This document shows, piece after piece, positions 26,833-36,930 of a stretch of DNA of 64,000 bases. The stretch spans positions 1,860,001-1,924,000 of the forward strand of contig NZ_CP041036.1 of the NCBI RefSeq assembly GCF_006385555.1. The letters are read 5' to 3'. Origin of the DNA: Shewanella polaris. GTDB lineage: Bacteria; Pseudomonadota; Gammaproteobacteria; Enterobacterales; Shewanellaceae. A program made the position numbers and the translations under genes. The notes beneath the pieces are model-generated. The model was given only the letters and a program-made list of their open reading frames with translations, did not search any database and had not been told where the DNA came from. Numbering within the stretch: the stretch's first letter is position 1; every line of letters begins with the position of its first letter.

Positions 26833-27594
26833 ATGAAAAAGCAACTTATCGCAGCAACAATTATTTCTACCATGATGATTTCAAACGTCAGCTGGGCCAA
26901 TGACACTGACGTGCCCGAAGAACGTGAACATACTGAAGAGCTAGTGGGTTTGAGCTCGGGCATTTTACTTGGCGCAGTCATTGCTGGGCCTGTTGGTGCC
27001 ATTATTGGTGCATTTACGGGCACCTTTATTGGTAAATCAGTTGGTGATGAAGCAGAGCTCACCGTCCAGAAACAACAATTGGTGGAGCAAGAACAACAAT
27101 TAACTCAAACCAACGAGCAATTAATGGCTCTGACCACTAAGCAGCAGTCATTGGAGCAGGTGTCGGATAAATATTATCAATTACAGTCTAGCTTGGCAGA
27201 ACAAAATGCGAATCAACAACAAATACTTAATGAATTAACCATTGGGATGAATGTACAGTTTAAAACCGGATCGAGTCATATTGAGCCGTTATTTGAACAA
27301 CAGTTAGATAATGTGGCTTACATGATGAGTTTGTCACCAGAATTGACCATTGATTTAACGGGCTATGCCGATCGCCGTGGTGATAATGCTTTCAACCAAG
27401 CGTTGTCTGAACAGCGTTTAGCTGAAGTGACCCAATACTTAGCGGCACAAGGTATTGCTCGTGAGCGTTTGCATGGACAGGCTTATGGTTCAACGTTGCC
27501 AATGCATCAAGAACAAAATTTTGAAAACGACTTTTTTGACCGTCGCGTGACGCTCAAGTTATTGGCACCCGGTGCTGAACTTGCTGCTAACTAA
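26833..27594 (+). CDS. Sortase-associated OmpA-like protein (PdsO type)
   Basis: 253 residues. A Sec signal (cleavage after SWA, about residue 22) is followed by a glycine-zipper membrane segment GAVIAGPVGAIIGAFTG, a glutamine-rich coiled coil (about 76-130), and an OmpA-like peptidoglycan-binding domain with LTGYADRRGDNAFNQALS and RRVTLKLL. This architecture is that of the OmpA-like partner in proteobacterial dedicated sortase loci. It likely sits in the envelope and ties the system to peptidoglycan. It is the first gene of the plus-strand operon that also carries the target and the sortase. Confidence 0.9.
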   Translation: MKKQLIAATIISTMMISNVSWANDTDVPEEREHTEELVGLSSGILLGAVIAGPVGAIIGAFTGTFIGKSVGDEAELTVQKQQLVEQEQQLTQTNEQLMALTTKQQSLEQVSDKYYQLQSSLAEQNANQQQILNELTIGMNVQFKTGSSHIEPLFEQQLDNVAYMMSLSPELTIDLTGYADRRGDNAFNQALSEQRLAEVTQYLAAQGIARERLHGQAYGSTLPMHQEQNFENDFFDRRVTLKLLAPGAELAAN

Positions 27595-27682
27595 ATCTAC
27601 ACGTGGATTTTCCTTTTTGTTTTGATATTACTCATCTAGGCGCAAACATTGATGTTGTAGCCTAAATGGGTAAGGAGCGAGT

Positions 27683-29848
27683 ATGCGCCCGTTGTTTTTG
27701 ATCTCACGTTTGTCTGTTAATTATATTGGTAAATTGTTGTGTTTCGGTTTGTTGTTTGTCGTTTATGCCAGTATCACAACGGCATTTGCATCTCCGTCTG
27801 GCTATCAAGATGACGATATCACCCAAGGCACGTTAGAGTATTTTCAACAAAATCAAGTGATACAAGCTTTTGCGCTAGATACACAAGTGAGCATGGATGT
27901 GTCGGGATTACTCAATCGGGTCACGGTTAAGCAAGTGTTTATCAATGACTCCGATCAATGGGTTAATGGACGATACTTATTTCCGTTACCGGAAACGGCT
28001 GCGGTCGATAGTATGAAATTACGCATTGGCGACAAAGTTATCGCCGGACAAATTCAACCTAAAAAACAAGCATTACAAACGTTTGAAACCGCCAAAAAAC
28101 AAGGTAAACAAGCGAGTTTGTTACAGCAACAACGACGCAACTTGTTTACCTCTGACGTGGCCAATTTAGGGCCACATGAACAACTCGTGGTGGAAATCAG
28201 TTATCAACAAAAGGTTGAGTATCGTGATGGGGTATTTAGCTTACGTTTTCCATTAGCGATAACACCGCGTTATAACCCGCAAGCTGAGAGCACTACCGAG
28301 CAGCCGCAATTGGCCATGCCATCGAGCGCTAATACGACGACTGTTAAACACGTCAGGCCAGAACTAGATGTGAAGATGCAGGTGAATATTGATGCTGGTT
28401 TTGAACTAACCTCATTAGACAGTCTTTATCATCCGATTAAGCAATCTAATGTAGGCAATCATTACAGTGTGAACTTTGCCAGCAAACAAATTGCCGACCG
28501 TGATTTTGTACTGCAATGGCAAGCTAATGTTGGCGCAGTACCACAAGCGGCGACGTTTTATCAAACCGGTAAAACCCATGTGAAAAACAATAGTATTGAA
28601 CGTGAACAGACTGCACTACGACAGCCTAACCCCGTTGATAATAATATGTACTCACTCTTGATGTTAATGCCGCCGAGTGTGGAAGTCAGCGAGCAACACC
28701 TTATTGCCCGCGAGCTAATTTTAGTCATCGATACCTCTGGTTCTATGTCTGGACAGTCAATCACTCAAGCTAAGCAAGCATTGCAATTTGCCCTTGCAGG
28801 ACTGCGTGACATCGACAGCTTTAATATTATTGAATTTAATAGTGACGTAACCCTTTTATCTGCAACGCCATTGCCTGCTAATAGCCGTAATATTGGTAAA
28901 GCAAACCGATTTATTCAGTCATTAGAGGCCGACGGCGGCACCGAAATGCGCAGTGCATTACAAACTGCGCTGGTGGATAGCGTACAGCAAGATTCAGATC
29001 AAACCGATACACGCAGTGATATGTTGCGCCAAGTGATTTTTATGACAGACGGTGCCGTTGGCAATGAACATGAGTTGTATCAGCTTATTAACGATCAGTT
29101 GGGTGCCAGCCGATTATTCACGGTCGGTATTGGCTCTGCGCCTAACTCAGATTTTATGCGTCGGGCGGCAACAATGGGGCGAGGGACATTTACCTACATT
29201 GGCAATGAGTCTGAAGTGCAGCAAAAAATTGAACAATTACTTAATAAAATTGAACAACCCGTGTTGACCAATATTGGCTTGTATTATCTTGATGGCAGCG
29301 TACCGGATTATTGGCCGACGACTATTAGCGATTTATACCAAAATGAACCACTTTGGGTAAGCATTAAATCGGCGTCACACCAACAACAGCCCATCATAGT
29401 GTCTGGCAATATTAATGGTCAATATTGGCAGCAACAACTTGATTTTGAAGAAAATCAGGCTGCTAAGGGCATCGATTTATTATGGGCAAATGCACAAATA
29501 ACATCACTTGAGCTTTATAAAGACAATGCCAGCCGAGATCGCGTCAATAAGCAAGTTGAAGCATTAGGCTTGTTGTATCACTTAGTGACCAGCCAAACCA
29601 GTTTAGTTGCTGTGGATGTCACTCCGGTTAATCCATTGATTGATAATCCTATAGATGTGCAGTTACAACCGCATATGCCCCATGGTTTAAATGCTGCTCA
29701 GTCGTCGCAAGTATTGCCACAAACCGGTACAGCTAGTCGATTATGGTTATTAATTGGTTTTAGTTTGCTTGGCTTAGGTTTGTTGCATTATTTATGGTTA
29801 AGACAACGCTTACCTGGCCAATTGTTAGTGATTGAATCACATGATTAA
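27683..29848 (+). CDS. Sortase target: VIT/vWA protein with LPQTG sorting signal
   Basis: 721 residues. A signal peptide (about 1-38) is followed by a VIT domain (QVSMDVSGLLNRVTVKQVF onward), a von Willebrand A domain with MIDAS motif DTSGSMSG near residue 350, and a C-terminal sorting signal: LPQTG at 678-682, a hydrophobic helix and a basic tail. LPXTG sorting is a Gram-positive feature; in marine gammaproteobacteria this protein is the single dedicated substrate of the neighbouring sortase. It should be cleaved between Thr and Gly and attached to an unknown acceptor. The sortase gene follows 14 bp later. Confidence 0.95.
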   Translation: MRPLFLISRLSVNYIGKLLCFGLLFVVYASITTAFASPSGYQDDDITQGTLEYFQQNQVIQAFALDTQVSMDVSGLLNRVTVKQVFINDSDQWVNGRYLFPLPETAAVDSMKLRIGDKVIAGQIQPKKQALQTFETAKKQGKQASLLQQQRRNLFTSDVANLGPHEQLVVEISYQQKVEYRDGVFSLRFPLAITPRYNPQAESTTEQPQLAMPSSANTTTVKHVRPELDVKMQVNIDAGFELTSLDSLYHPIKQSNVGNHYSVNFASKQIADRDFVLQWQANVGAVPQAATFYQTGKTHVKNNSIEREQTALRQPNPVDNNMYSLLMLMPPSVEVSEQHLIARELILVIDTSGSMSGQSITQAKQALQFALAGLRDIDSFNIIEFNSDVTLLSATPLPANSRNIGKANRFIQSLEADGGTEMRSALQTALVDSVQQDSDQTDTRSDMLRQVIFMTDGAVGNEHELYQLINDQLGASRLFTVGIGSAPNSDFMRRAATMGRGTFTYIGNESEVQQKIEQLLNKIEQPVLTNIGLYYLDGSVPDYWPTTISDLYQNEPLWVSIKSASHQQQPIIVSGNINGQYWQQQLDFEENQAAKGIDLLWANAQITSLELYKDNASRDRVNKQVEALGLLYHLVTSQTSLVAVDVTPVNPLIDNPIDVQLQPHMPHGLNAAQSSQVLPQTGTASRLWLLIGFSLLGLGLLHYLWLRQRLPGQLLVIESHD

Positions 29849-29862
29849 ACAGGAGCGTAAAT

Positions 29863-30489
29863 ATGTCGCAAACAATATCACCGACCAAACATTGGATTGT
29901 GATTGCGCTGATAAGCGTAGTGGGATGCGCACTATTATTACAGGGAGGTTATATGCAAGCTAAAGCCCATTTTGCCCAATTTTTAATTGAACGTGCTTTT
30001 GAAAAAACCTTGGTAGATAGCCAACCTCATAAACCCTGGTCTTGGGCCGACACTCATCCGGTGGCTAAGATGCGTGTGTTGCAACAACACAATGATAGCT
30101 TGCAACCTTTAGGCAGTGACTTGTACGTATTAGCAGGGGCATCTGGGCGCAATTTAGCGTTTGGACCTGGGTTGATGTTAGCGGGAGCTTCGTTGGGTGA
30201 GCAGGGCAATATGATTATTGCTGGCCATCGAGACAGTCATTTTATGCGTTTACAGTACGTTAAGGTCGGCGACATGATTGAACTGTATAGCACTGCAGGG
30301 GAGCGAGTGTTATATCAAATTACTACCACCCATGTAGTGCATGAAACCGACTTAGATGTGCTGGCACCTACAGCCGAAAGTCACTTAACCTTGATAACTT
30401 GTTATCCATTCGACCAATTGAGTGGTAATGCCGAATACCGCTATATTGTTGAAGCTAAGCCAGTAGTGAGCAACCCTTTATACAGTTAA
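29863..30489 (+). CDS. Class GN (proteobacterial dedicated) sortase
   Basis: 208 residues. An N-terminal membrane anchor (about 10-28) is followed by the sortase beta barrel with catalytic His in IIAGHRDSHF, catalytic Cys in LTLITCYPF (the TLxTC motif) and Arg in AEYRYIVEA. All three catalytic residues are present. It is 14 bp after its LPQTG substrate and preceded by AGGAG. One sortase with one substrate plus a private two-component system is the known layout of this family. Confidence 0.95.
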   Translation: MSQTISPTKHWIVIALISVVGCALLLQGGYMQAKAHFAQFLIERAFEKTLVDSQPHKPWSWADTHPVAKMRVLQQHNDSLQPLGSDLYVLAGASGRNLAFGPGLMLAGASLGEQGNMIIAGHRDSHFMRLQYVKVGDMIELYSTAGERVLYQITTTHVVHETDLDVLAPTAESHLTLITCYPFDQLSGNAEYRYIVEAKPVVSNPLYS

Positions 30490-30662
30490 CTCCAGTTATA
30501 CAGTTAACCATAATTGCGATACCCAAGACTTGATAAATCTGTGGCTAATAAATATGTGTATTTTAAATATTGAGTCGTTTGAGATAATGACAAATGGAAG
30601 GAAAAGTAAAACCTAAGGTCAGGCGGCTAATGTTTATAAGGTGTTTCGCTTAAATGGGTAAT

Positions 30663-30696
30663 AAAAAAGCAGAGCGCTAATGGGCTCTGCTTTTTT
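30663..30696. terminator. Bidirectional terminator between sortase gene and ilvH
   Basis: AAAAAAGCAGAGC pairs with GCTCTGCTTTTTT across an eight-base loop. The A-run and T-run on the two sides serve both convergent genes. Confidence 0.92.
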
Positions 30697-30734
30697 GATA
30701 TCAGAAAGCGACAACTACGCTTTCGTTATTGATA

Positions 30735-31229
30735 TTAAGCTTTCATTGATTTTTCACCGCGAGCTAACCCCACTACACCAGAACGTGATATTTCAATCAC
30801 CTTGGTTGAATCGCCAATAGCATGGATAAACGCATCAATTTTATCACTGGTTCCCACCATTTGGATGGTATACAGGCTTGCTGTTACATCGACAATTTGA
30901 CCACGGAATATATCTGCTGTGCGCTTAACTTCTTCGCGCTGTTCGCCTTGAGCTTTGACTTTAATTAAGGCTATTTCACGTTCAATATAAGCCGACTCAG
31001 TAATGTTAGCCACTTTCAAAATATCGATAAGTTTGTGCAATTGTTTTTCAATTTGCTCAAGGATATTTTCATTGGCAATCACAGTAATATTTAAGCGTGA
31101 CAAGGTCACATCTTCAGTCGGCGCAACGGTTAAGCTTTCGATGTTGTAGCCACGTTGAGAAAATAATCCCACGACTCGTGACAATGCGCCTGGTTGGTTT
31201 TCAAGTAATACAGAAATAATACGACGCAT
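30735..31229 (-). CDS. ilvH: Acetolactate synthase small (regulatory) subunit
   Basis: 164 residues. The N-terminal ACT domain begins [20 protein letters not shown] and binds valine for feedback control; the C-terminal domain is typical of IlvH/IlvN. The start overlaps the ilvI stop by one base (TAATG), with CGGAG just upstream, so I chose 31229 over a nine-residue longer version inside ilvI. It forms the holoenzyme with IlvI in the first common step of branched-chain amino acid synthesis. Confidence 0.96.
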   Translation of the reverse strand: MRRIISVLLENQPGALSRVVGLFSQRGYNIESLTVAPTEDVTLSRLNITVIANENILEQIEKQLHKLIDILKVANITESAYIEREIALIKVKAQGEQREEVKRTADIFRGQIVDVTASLYTIQMVGTSDKIDAFIHAIGDSTKVIEISRSGVVGLARGEKSMKA

Positions 31230-32947
31230 TAGCTTTTCTCCGTTTTGCTTAGCCACATTTCGTTCATTGCACCGCCGCGAATGAGCATTGGATAGACGTG
31301 TTCAGTTTCGTCTACGCTGATATCAACGAATACTAACTTGTCTTTCATTGCCAACGCTTCAGCTAACTTAGATTCAAGTTCATCTGGGTGATCAATGTTC
31401 ATTCCTACATGGCCATAAGCTTCTGCGATTTTTGCAAAATTAGGTACTGAGTCCATGTAAGATTGTGAATGACGACCTGAGTAAATCATGTCTTGCCATT
31501 GTTTCACCATACCAAGGAAGCGATTGTTTAAATTGATGATTTTAACCGGAGTATCGTATTGCAGCGCAGTAGAAAGCTCTTGAATATTCATTTGAATAGA
31601 ACCGTCACCAGTGACACAAACAACCGTAGCGTCAGGGTACGCCATTTTAACGCCCATCGCCGCAGGTAAACCAAAGCCCATGGTGCCTAGTCCACCAGAG
31701 TTAATCCATCGGCGAGGCTTATCAAACGGGTAATATAAGGCGGCAAACATTTGGTGCTGGCCGACATCTGAAGCCACGTAAGCATCACCATTGGTGAGTT
31801 TATACAAGGTCTCAATCACTTGCTGTGGTTTGATTCTATCTGTTGTGCGATCAAACTCTAAACTCTTGCGTGAGCGCCAAATTTCAATATCGTTCCACCA
31901 TGCAGCCATAGCGTCAGCATCATTGGTTTTATTGGTTTCATCAAGCAGCGCTAACATGCTGTCTAGAATATTGTCTGCTGAACCAACAATCGGAATATCG
32001 ACTCTAATGGTTTTTGAAATAGACGATGGATCAATATCGATGTGCAAAATAGTCGCATTAGGACAATACTTTTCAACATTGTTTGTTGTACGGTCGTCGA
32101 AACGGACTCCAATACCAAAAATTAAATCGGTGTTGTGCATTGCCATGTTAGCTTCGTATAACCCATGCATCCCTAGCATGCCTAAACTCTGCTTATGAGT
32201 GCCAGGAAACGCGCCTAAGCCCATTAAGGTACTCACTACGGGGATGTTTAAGCGTTCAGCAAGGGCAAGAATCTGTGCATCACAACCAGAAATAACCGCG
32301 CCACCACCAACGTATAATACCGGTTTTTTAGCAGCTAACAGAGCTTGTAAACCTCGGCGAATTTGACCTTTATGGCCTACCGTTGTTGGATTATATGAGC
32401 GCATTTTAACGCTGTCTGGGTAAACATAATCATGCAGTATATCTGGGCTTAAACAGTCTTTTGGTAAATCGATGACCACAGGGCCTGGGCGACCTGTTGC
32501 GGCAATGAAAAAAGCTTTTTTAACTGTTTCAGGTATGTCTTTAGCATCGGTGACTAAAAAGCTGTGCTTTACGATAGGGCGAGAAATACCAATCATGTCG
32601 CATTCTTGGAAGGCATCATTACCAATTAAATTACTCGGTACTTGACCTGATAACACCACTAATGGGATTGAATCCATGTAAGCGGTAGCAATACCTGTAA
32701 TGGCGTTGGTAGCACCGGGGCCTGAAGTCACTAACACAACTCCAACTTTACCTGTAGCGCGGGCATAGCCATCAGCCATATGTACGGCTGCTTGTTCATG
32801 ACGAACTAGGATGTGTTCGATACCGGATATTTTATGCAGAGAATCGTAGATGTCTAACACCGAACCGCCGGGATAACCGAAGATATGGCTGACACCTTCA
32901 TCTATTAATGAGCGCACGATCATACTCGCGCCAGAAAGCTTTTCCAT
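31229..32947 (-). CDS. ilvI: Acetolactate synthase large subunit
   Basis: 572 residues of the ThDP-dependent family. It condenses two pyruvate molecules, or pyruvate with 2-oxobutyrate. Seen: [13 protein letters not shown] with the catalytic glutamate nearby in [29 protein letters not shown], and the ThDP/Mg motif [23 protein letters not shown] sits nine bases upstream of the ATG. It is translationally coupled to ilvH. No leader peptide rich in branched-chain residues is visible upstream, so control is probably at initiation, not by attenuation. Confidence 0.96.
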   Translation of the reverse strand: MEKLSGASMIVRSLIDEGVSHIFGYPGGSVLDIYDSLHKISGIEHILVRHEQAAVHMADGYARATGKVGVVLVTSGPGATNAITGIATAYMDSIPLVVLSGQVPSNLIGNDAFQECDMIGISRPIVKHSFLVTDAKDIPETVKKAFFIAATGRPGPVVIDLPKDCLSPDILHDYVYPDSVKMRSYNPTTVGHKGQIRRGLQALLAAKKPVLYVGGGAVISGCDAQILALAERLNIPVVSTLMGLGAFPGTHKQSLGMLGMHGLYEANMAMHNTDLIFGIGVRFDDRTTNNVEKYCPNATILHIDIDPSSISKTIRVDIPIVGSADNILDSMLALLDETNKTNDADAMAAWWNDIEIWRSRKSLEFDRTTDRIKPQQVIETLYKLTNGDAYVASDVGQHQMFAALYYPFDKPRRWINSGGLGTMGFGLPAAMGVKMAYPDATVVCVTGDGSIQMNIQELSTALQYDTPVKIINLNNRFLGMVKQWQDMIYSGRHSQSYMDSVPNFAKIAEAYGHVGMNIDHPDELESKLAEALAMKDKLVFVDISVDETEHVYPMLIRGGAMNEMWLSKTEKS

Positions 32948-33113
32948 GAAATGAGTCCTTTTAAGTTACCGTATGGTAAACAGTATCTTGTATACAACGA
33001 CGGTAATCGCTTTAAAAAATAAGTTTGAAGGGTAATTCAAACTCGTAGATTGAAGTTGCCATCGCAATATTCAATAGTGGGTTTCATTGCTACTTACTAA
33101 GTAACTAGCCTCC

Positions 33114-33141
33114 ATCTTATGTAAATTTAAATTTACTGCAA
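33114..33141 (-). promoter_or_regulatory. Possible ilvIH promoter with palindrome in the spacer
   Basis: On the minus strand TTGCAG (33141-33136) and TAAGAT (33119-33114) are 16 bp apart. The spacer is almost wholly the perfect 16-bp palindrome GTAAATTTAAATTTAC (33121-33136). A dimeric regulator such as Lrp could bind here; that is inference. The remaining 32948-33308 holds nothing else I recognise. Confidence 0.35.
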
Positions 33142-33308
33142 CCACTTTAGTTAATTATTTTTAAAGGTTGAAATAGTTTCATGTTTATGATTTTTTTGGT
33201 AGGAGTGTTATGGCCAACGAAAGGCAATGACTGTACCTAATTGGATTGTGTTGTATTAACGTCTATAAATTACCTTATACGTTATATGCTTAAGACTGAA
33301 AACGTTTA

Positions 33309-33354
33309 ACCACACATAAAAAGACCACTAAATAGTGGTCTTTTTATGTGTGGT
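33309..33354. terminator. Terminator with a perfect 22-bp stem
   Basis: ACCACACATAAAAAGACCACTA pairs without mismatch to its complement across a two-base loop; an internal A5/T5 pair makes it work in both directions. It ends the MFS transporter gene on the minus strand. Confidence 0.85.
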
Positions 33355-33392
33355 TATTATTGGTAATGTGGTGAGTATTTAAATGATTAGCG

Positions 33393-34694
33393 TTAATCTA
33401 GTTGAGGTGATTTTGGCAGTGTGCTTTGAAAAAACTGACATACCCCGACTAATACTACTGCGCCAAGCATTAACGCTGAAAAAGGTACTGCGCTGCCGTC
33501 ATAAAAATATGCTAGCAAGGGCCCTGCAACGGCGCCAAATCCAAATCTGAGGGTGCCAATGACGGCCGTTGCGGTACCGGTTTCTTTCTGGAATTTCATT
33601 AACACAATGGCATCGGCATTAACCGACATAATCCCTAGAGAACCCATTAATGGGATCAGCATTGCCACCGTAAAATGATAACTTAATTCAAATACATTAA
33701 CCGCTAACAAGCCTGTTGCCGATAGGATGCCGAAAAATGTTGCTACATGTAACATCCGTTTTGAGCCGAATTGGGTCACTACTTTAGAGTTCACAATATT
33801 GGCGAGCATTAGGGCTCCCACGTTGGTGCTAAATAATATAGCAAACAATGACTTATCTAACTTAAAAACTTCCATGTAGATAAATGGTGAAGCGGTTAAG
33901 TAGCAGAAAAATGCAAATGAAGTTAATACGCCGCTAGATAAATTAAGTTTAACGCCGCTACGGGCAAACACTGTGTAATAGCCCCCTAAAAATGATTTTT
34001 GACTGCGACCACCTAGGTCTTTATCGCTGGGCATTTTAAGTTTAAACAATATTAACGCCAATAAGGTTATGGCATAACAGCTTTGGCTTAAAAAGATCAT
34101 ATGCCAATCGCCAACTTCCATGATTAAGCTGCCCAATGTTGGGGCAAGTAATGGTGCTAACATCATAATTAAGCTGACATAAGACATGCCTTTTGCGGTA
34201 TTTTGACCATAAATTTCTTTAATATAACCCGGAACCACAACCGTGGCAGCAGCACCTATGAGTGCTTGAGCAAAACGTAATACTAAAAATTGTTCAATAC
34301 TGGTACTGAGTGAAATTAACAAACTGATTAGGGTGAAGCCTAATAATCCAAATATGACCAGTGGTCTACGACCAATTTTATCGGCTAAAGGACCAAAAAC
34401 CAGCATACCTAATGCATAACCCGCCAGGTAAATACTGAGAGACTGTTGTACTGTGGTGACATCAGTGTCGAAGCCCAATGCCAAAACCGACATTGCTGGT
34501 AAATACATGTCGATAGCTAATGGCGTTATTGCAACAATGGCGGCAAGCATAGGAATTAGCATTGCTAAATGAGGTATACCAACAGGAATTGAAGAATTGG
34601 ACTTTAATGGCGATACCAAGTGAACCTCGTGTGCTTTGTCGTTACGGCAGAAATTTCGGTTTGTCAGGCGATAGTTTAACATGATAAATAACAT
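33393..34694 (-). CDS. Bcr/CflA-type MFS drug efflux transporter
   Basis: About 433 residues with 12 predicted membrane helices. The first transmembrane block has ITPLAIDMYLPAM, the signature of the Bcr/CflA subfamily, followed by GPLADKIGRRPLVIFG (MFS loop 2-3 motif) and an acid-rich central loop. It should export drugs or small metabolites using the proton gradient. The N terminus up to about residue 35 is not hydrophobic; a second ATG (34682) is possible and neither has a good ribosome site. It is divergent from the SulP gene at 34951. Confidence 0.88.
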   Translation of the reverse strand: MLFIMLNYRLTNRNFCRNDKAHEVHLVSPLKSNSSIPVGIPHLAMLIPMLAAIVAITPLAIDMYLPAMSVLALGFDTDVTTVQQSLSIYLAGYALGMLVFGPLADKIGRRPLVIFGLLGFTLISLLISLSTSIEQFLVLRFAQALIGAAATVVVPGYIKEIYGQNTAKGMSYVSLIMMLAPLLAPTLGSLIMEVGDWHMIFLSQSCYAITLLALILFKLKMPSDKDLGGRSQKSFLGGYYTVFARSGVKLNLSSGVLTSFAFFCYLTASPFIYMEVFKLDKSLFAILFSTNVGALMLANIVNSKVVTQFGSKRMLHVATFFGILSATGLLAVNVFELSYHFTVAMLIPLMGSLGIMSVNADAIVLMKFQKETGTATAVIGTLRFGFGAVAGPLLAYFYDGSAVPFSALMLGAVVLVGVCQFFQSTLPKSPQLD

Positions 34695-34950
34695 TTATTG
34701 ATGTTGATTCTGTAATGAATAATGTTGAAATGTGGTGTCTTTATATGTATTGACTGTGGATATTTACGGCACATAAATACCCATTTTTTAATTAATACTC
34801 TCCGTTAACTGACTTAGTGATTGAACCTAAAGTTAAGCCTAATTACGCTTAATATTCTATTTTTAATACAATATGATGTAATCACTCGTGAATATGTCGT
34901 AATTAATTTGAAATAAAACTATGATTACTGTCTAAATTATTATCATTGAG

Positions 34951-36723
34951 GTGGTTGTGATACTGAGTCGGTTGTATGGTGTTATGCCTGGGTTAGAGAC
35001 CTTTTCTCGTTACGAGCGAAGCTGGCTTAAAGATGATGTTCGCGCAGGTTTGTCTGTTGCCGCTGTCGCTTTGCCTGTGGCCATTGCTTATGCGCAATTA
35101 ACGGGTGTTAATGCTGCGGTGGGTTTGTATTCCTGTGTATTGCCGATGATAATTTATGCTTTATTTGGCACCTCAAGACAACTTATCGTTGGCCCTGATG
35201 CTGCAACGTGTGCAGTTATAGCGGCTGTTGTTACACCTCTAGCAGCCGGAGACAGCCTTAAACATTGGCAATTAGTGATGACCATGACCGTGATGACGGG
35301 GTTTTGGTGCTTAATTGCCAGCCGGTTTAAATTAGGTGTTTTAGCTGACTTTCTGTCTAAGCCGATTTTAATGGGGCTTCTTAACGGTGTGGCTATTACT
35401 ATTATAGTAGGGCAGTTTTCTAAAATTTTCGGTTTTACCTTTGATGAAAAATACTTACTTGAACGTTTAAGTGGTGCGCCAAGCTATTTATCGCAAACTC
35501 ATATACCAACACTATTAATGGCGATTCTTACTGTCATTGTTTATTTTGTGATGAAGCGCTTAAAGCCTAATTGGCCTGCGTCCATGTTTGCTATTACAGC
35601 GGGCGCAGGACTCGTGTGGGCTTTCCATTTAACGGATTATGATATTGCGGTTATTGGCAGTGTAGCGGCTGGTTTGCCCACCTTCCAAGCGCCGGTATTT
35701 AATATTGGTATTGCGCGTGAACTGGTGATGCCAGCACTTAACTTAGCTATGGTTAGTTTTGTGAGTATGATGCTGACAGCCCGTAGTTTTGCCGCTAAAA
35801 ATGGTTACGAAATTGATGCCGACAAAGAGTTTAAAGCATTAGGGTTAGCGAATATAGCCTCTGCTTTATCGCAAGGTTTTGCGGTGAGTGGTGCAGATTC
35901 TCGCACCGCGGTGAATGATGAAAATGGTGGTAAAACCCAATTGGTCTCGGTAATAGCTGCAGTGTTGATTGCCTTTGTGGCAATATTTTTAACTGCGCCA
36001 TTAGAGTTTATTCCCAGCGCAGCCTTAGGGGTTGTATTGGTGATTGCGTCCATACATTTAATTGATTTGAAATCTCTCTGGGGATTACGTTTACGCGACC
36101 GCCAAGCATTTTATCTCGCATTAACGACTTTCTTTGCCGTACTGTTTATCGGCGTTATTCCAGGTATTACCTTAGCCGTTTTATTGGGTTTATTTCAATT
36201 TCTTAGAACCGTAATGCGCCCAACAGACCAAGTACTTGGGCTTGATGCCAAAGGAATTATTCGCAGTATCGACAGCAGTGACAAAGCCGCTCCGATCCCT
36301 GGAATATTTATTTACCGGTTTAATTCTCCGCTAACCTATTTTAATGCGACTTACTTTAAACGACGTTTACTTGAACGTTTTGCAAGGCAAAATCAGTTGG
36401 AAAGCATCGATTGTGTGATTATTGATGCAGTACCCTGTTTTACTCATTTAGATTTAAGTGTAATGGCGATGCTGGGTGATATAGACGTGTTACTGCGAAA
36501 GCGCGGTGTCAGTTTAGTATTGGCTGGGCGAAAGCGTCAGTTGATTAGCTGGTTTGAGCAAACTGATATGGTATCTGGGGACGAGGGGATTACCATTCGT
36601 TCTGACTTATATTTAGCATTAAAACTTCACCAAAGTCATATTGCTGCAACCGAAGCGCTGGAATTAAAGAAGGCTTCGGATAATGAATCTACCGAGTCGG
36701 TATTGACTCATAGTCAGATTTAA
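34951..36723 (+). CDS. SulP-family anion transporter with STAS domain
   Basis: About 590 residues. Ten or more membrane helices begin after SWLKDDVRAGLSVAAVALPV; the SulP core motif is seen in VGLYSCVLPMIIYALFGTSR and the NSD/SAD region in GFAVSGADSRTAVNDENGGK. The C-terminal cytoplasmic STAS domain (about 465-560) includes VIIDAVPCFTHLDLSVMAML. Such proteins exchange sulfate, bicarbonate or dicarboxylates; the substrate is not readable from sequence. The start is GTG; a second GTG at 34957 sits better behind GAGGTGG, so the first two residues are uncertain. Confidence 0.9.
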   Translation: MVVILSRLYGVMPGLETFSRYERSWLKDDVRAGLSVAAVALPVAIAYAQLTGVNAAVGLYSCVLPMIIYALFGTSRQLIVGPDAATCAVIAAVVTPLAAGDSLKHWQLVMTMTVMTGFWCLIASRFKLGVLADFLSKPILMGLLNGVAITIIVGQFSKIFGFTFDEKYLLERLSGAPSYLSQTHIPTLLMAILTVIVYFVMKRLKPNWPASMFAITAGAGLVWAFHLTDYDIAVIGSVAAGLPTFQAPVFNIGIARELVMPALNLAMVSFVSMMLTARSFAAKNGYEIDADKEFKALGLANIASALSQGFAVSGADSRTAVNDENGGKTQLVSVIAAVLIAFVAIFLTAPLEFIPSAALGVVLVIASIHLIDLKSLWGLRLRDRQAFYLALTTFFAVLFIGVIPGITLAVLLGLFQFLRTVMRPTDQVLGLDAKGIIRSIDSSDKAAPIPGIFIYRFNSPLTYFNATYFKRRLLERFARQNQLESIDCVIIDAVPCFTHLDLSVMAMLGDIDVLLRKRGVSLVLAGRKRQLISWFEQTDMVSGDEGITIRSDLYLALKLHQSHIAATEALELKKASDNESTESVLTHSQI

Positions 36724-36930
36724 CTGTTTGATATTAAATATTTTGTTTTAAACTTCTGAATTTTAAAGTTTTTTATATGTGTTGTCGCAGGTGGCTTTAT
36801 TCTATACACTCGCTGCAAACGATCTGAGTATGGCAATCATACTGAGTTATGACGCCCCCTCGAAAATCAGGCCCTTGATGTCCTTTCTGAGCCCTTGAGT
36901 ACAGTAAAAAGCGTAGTCTATTTATTGGAT

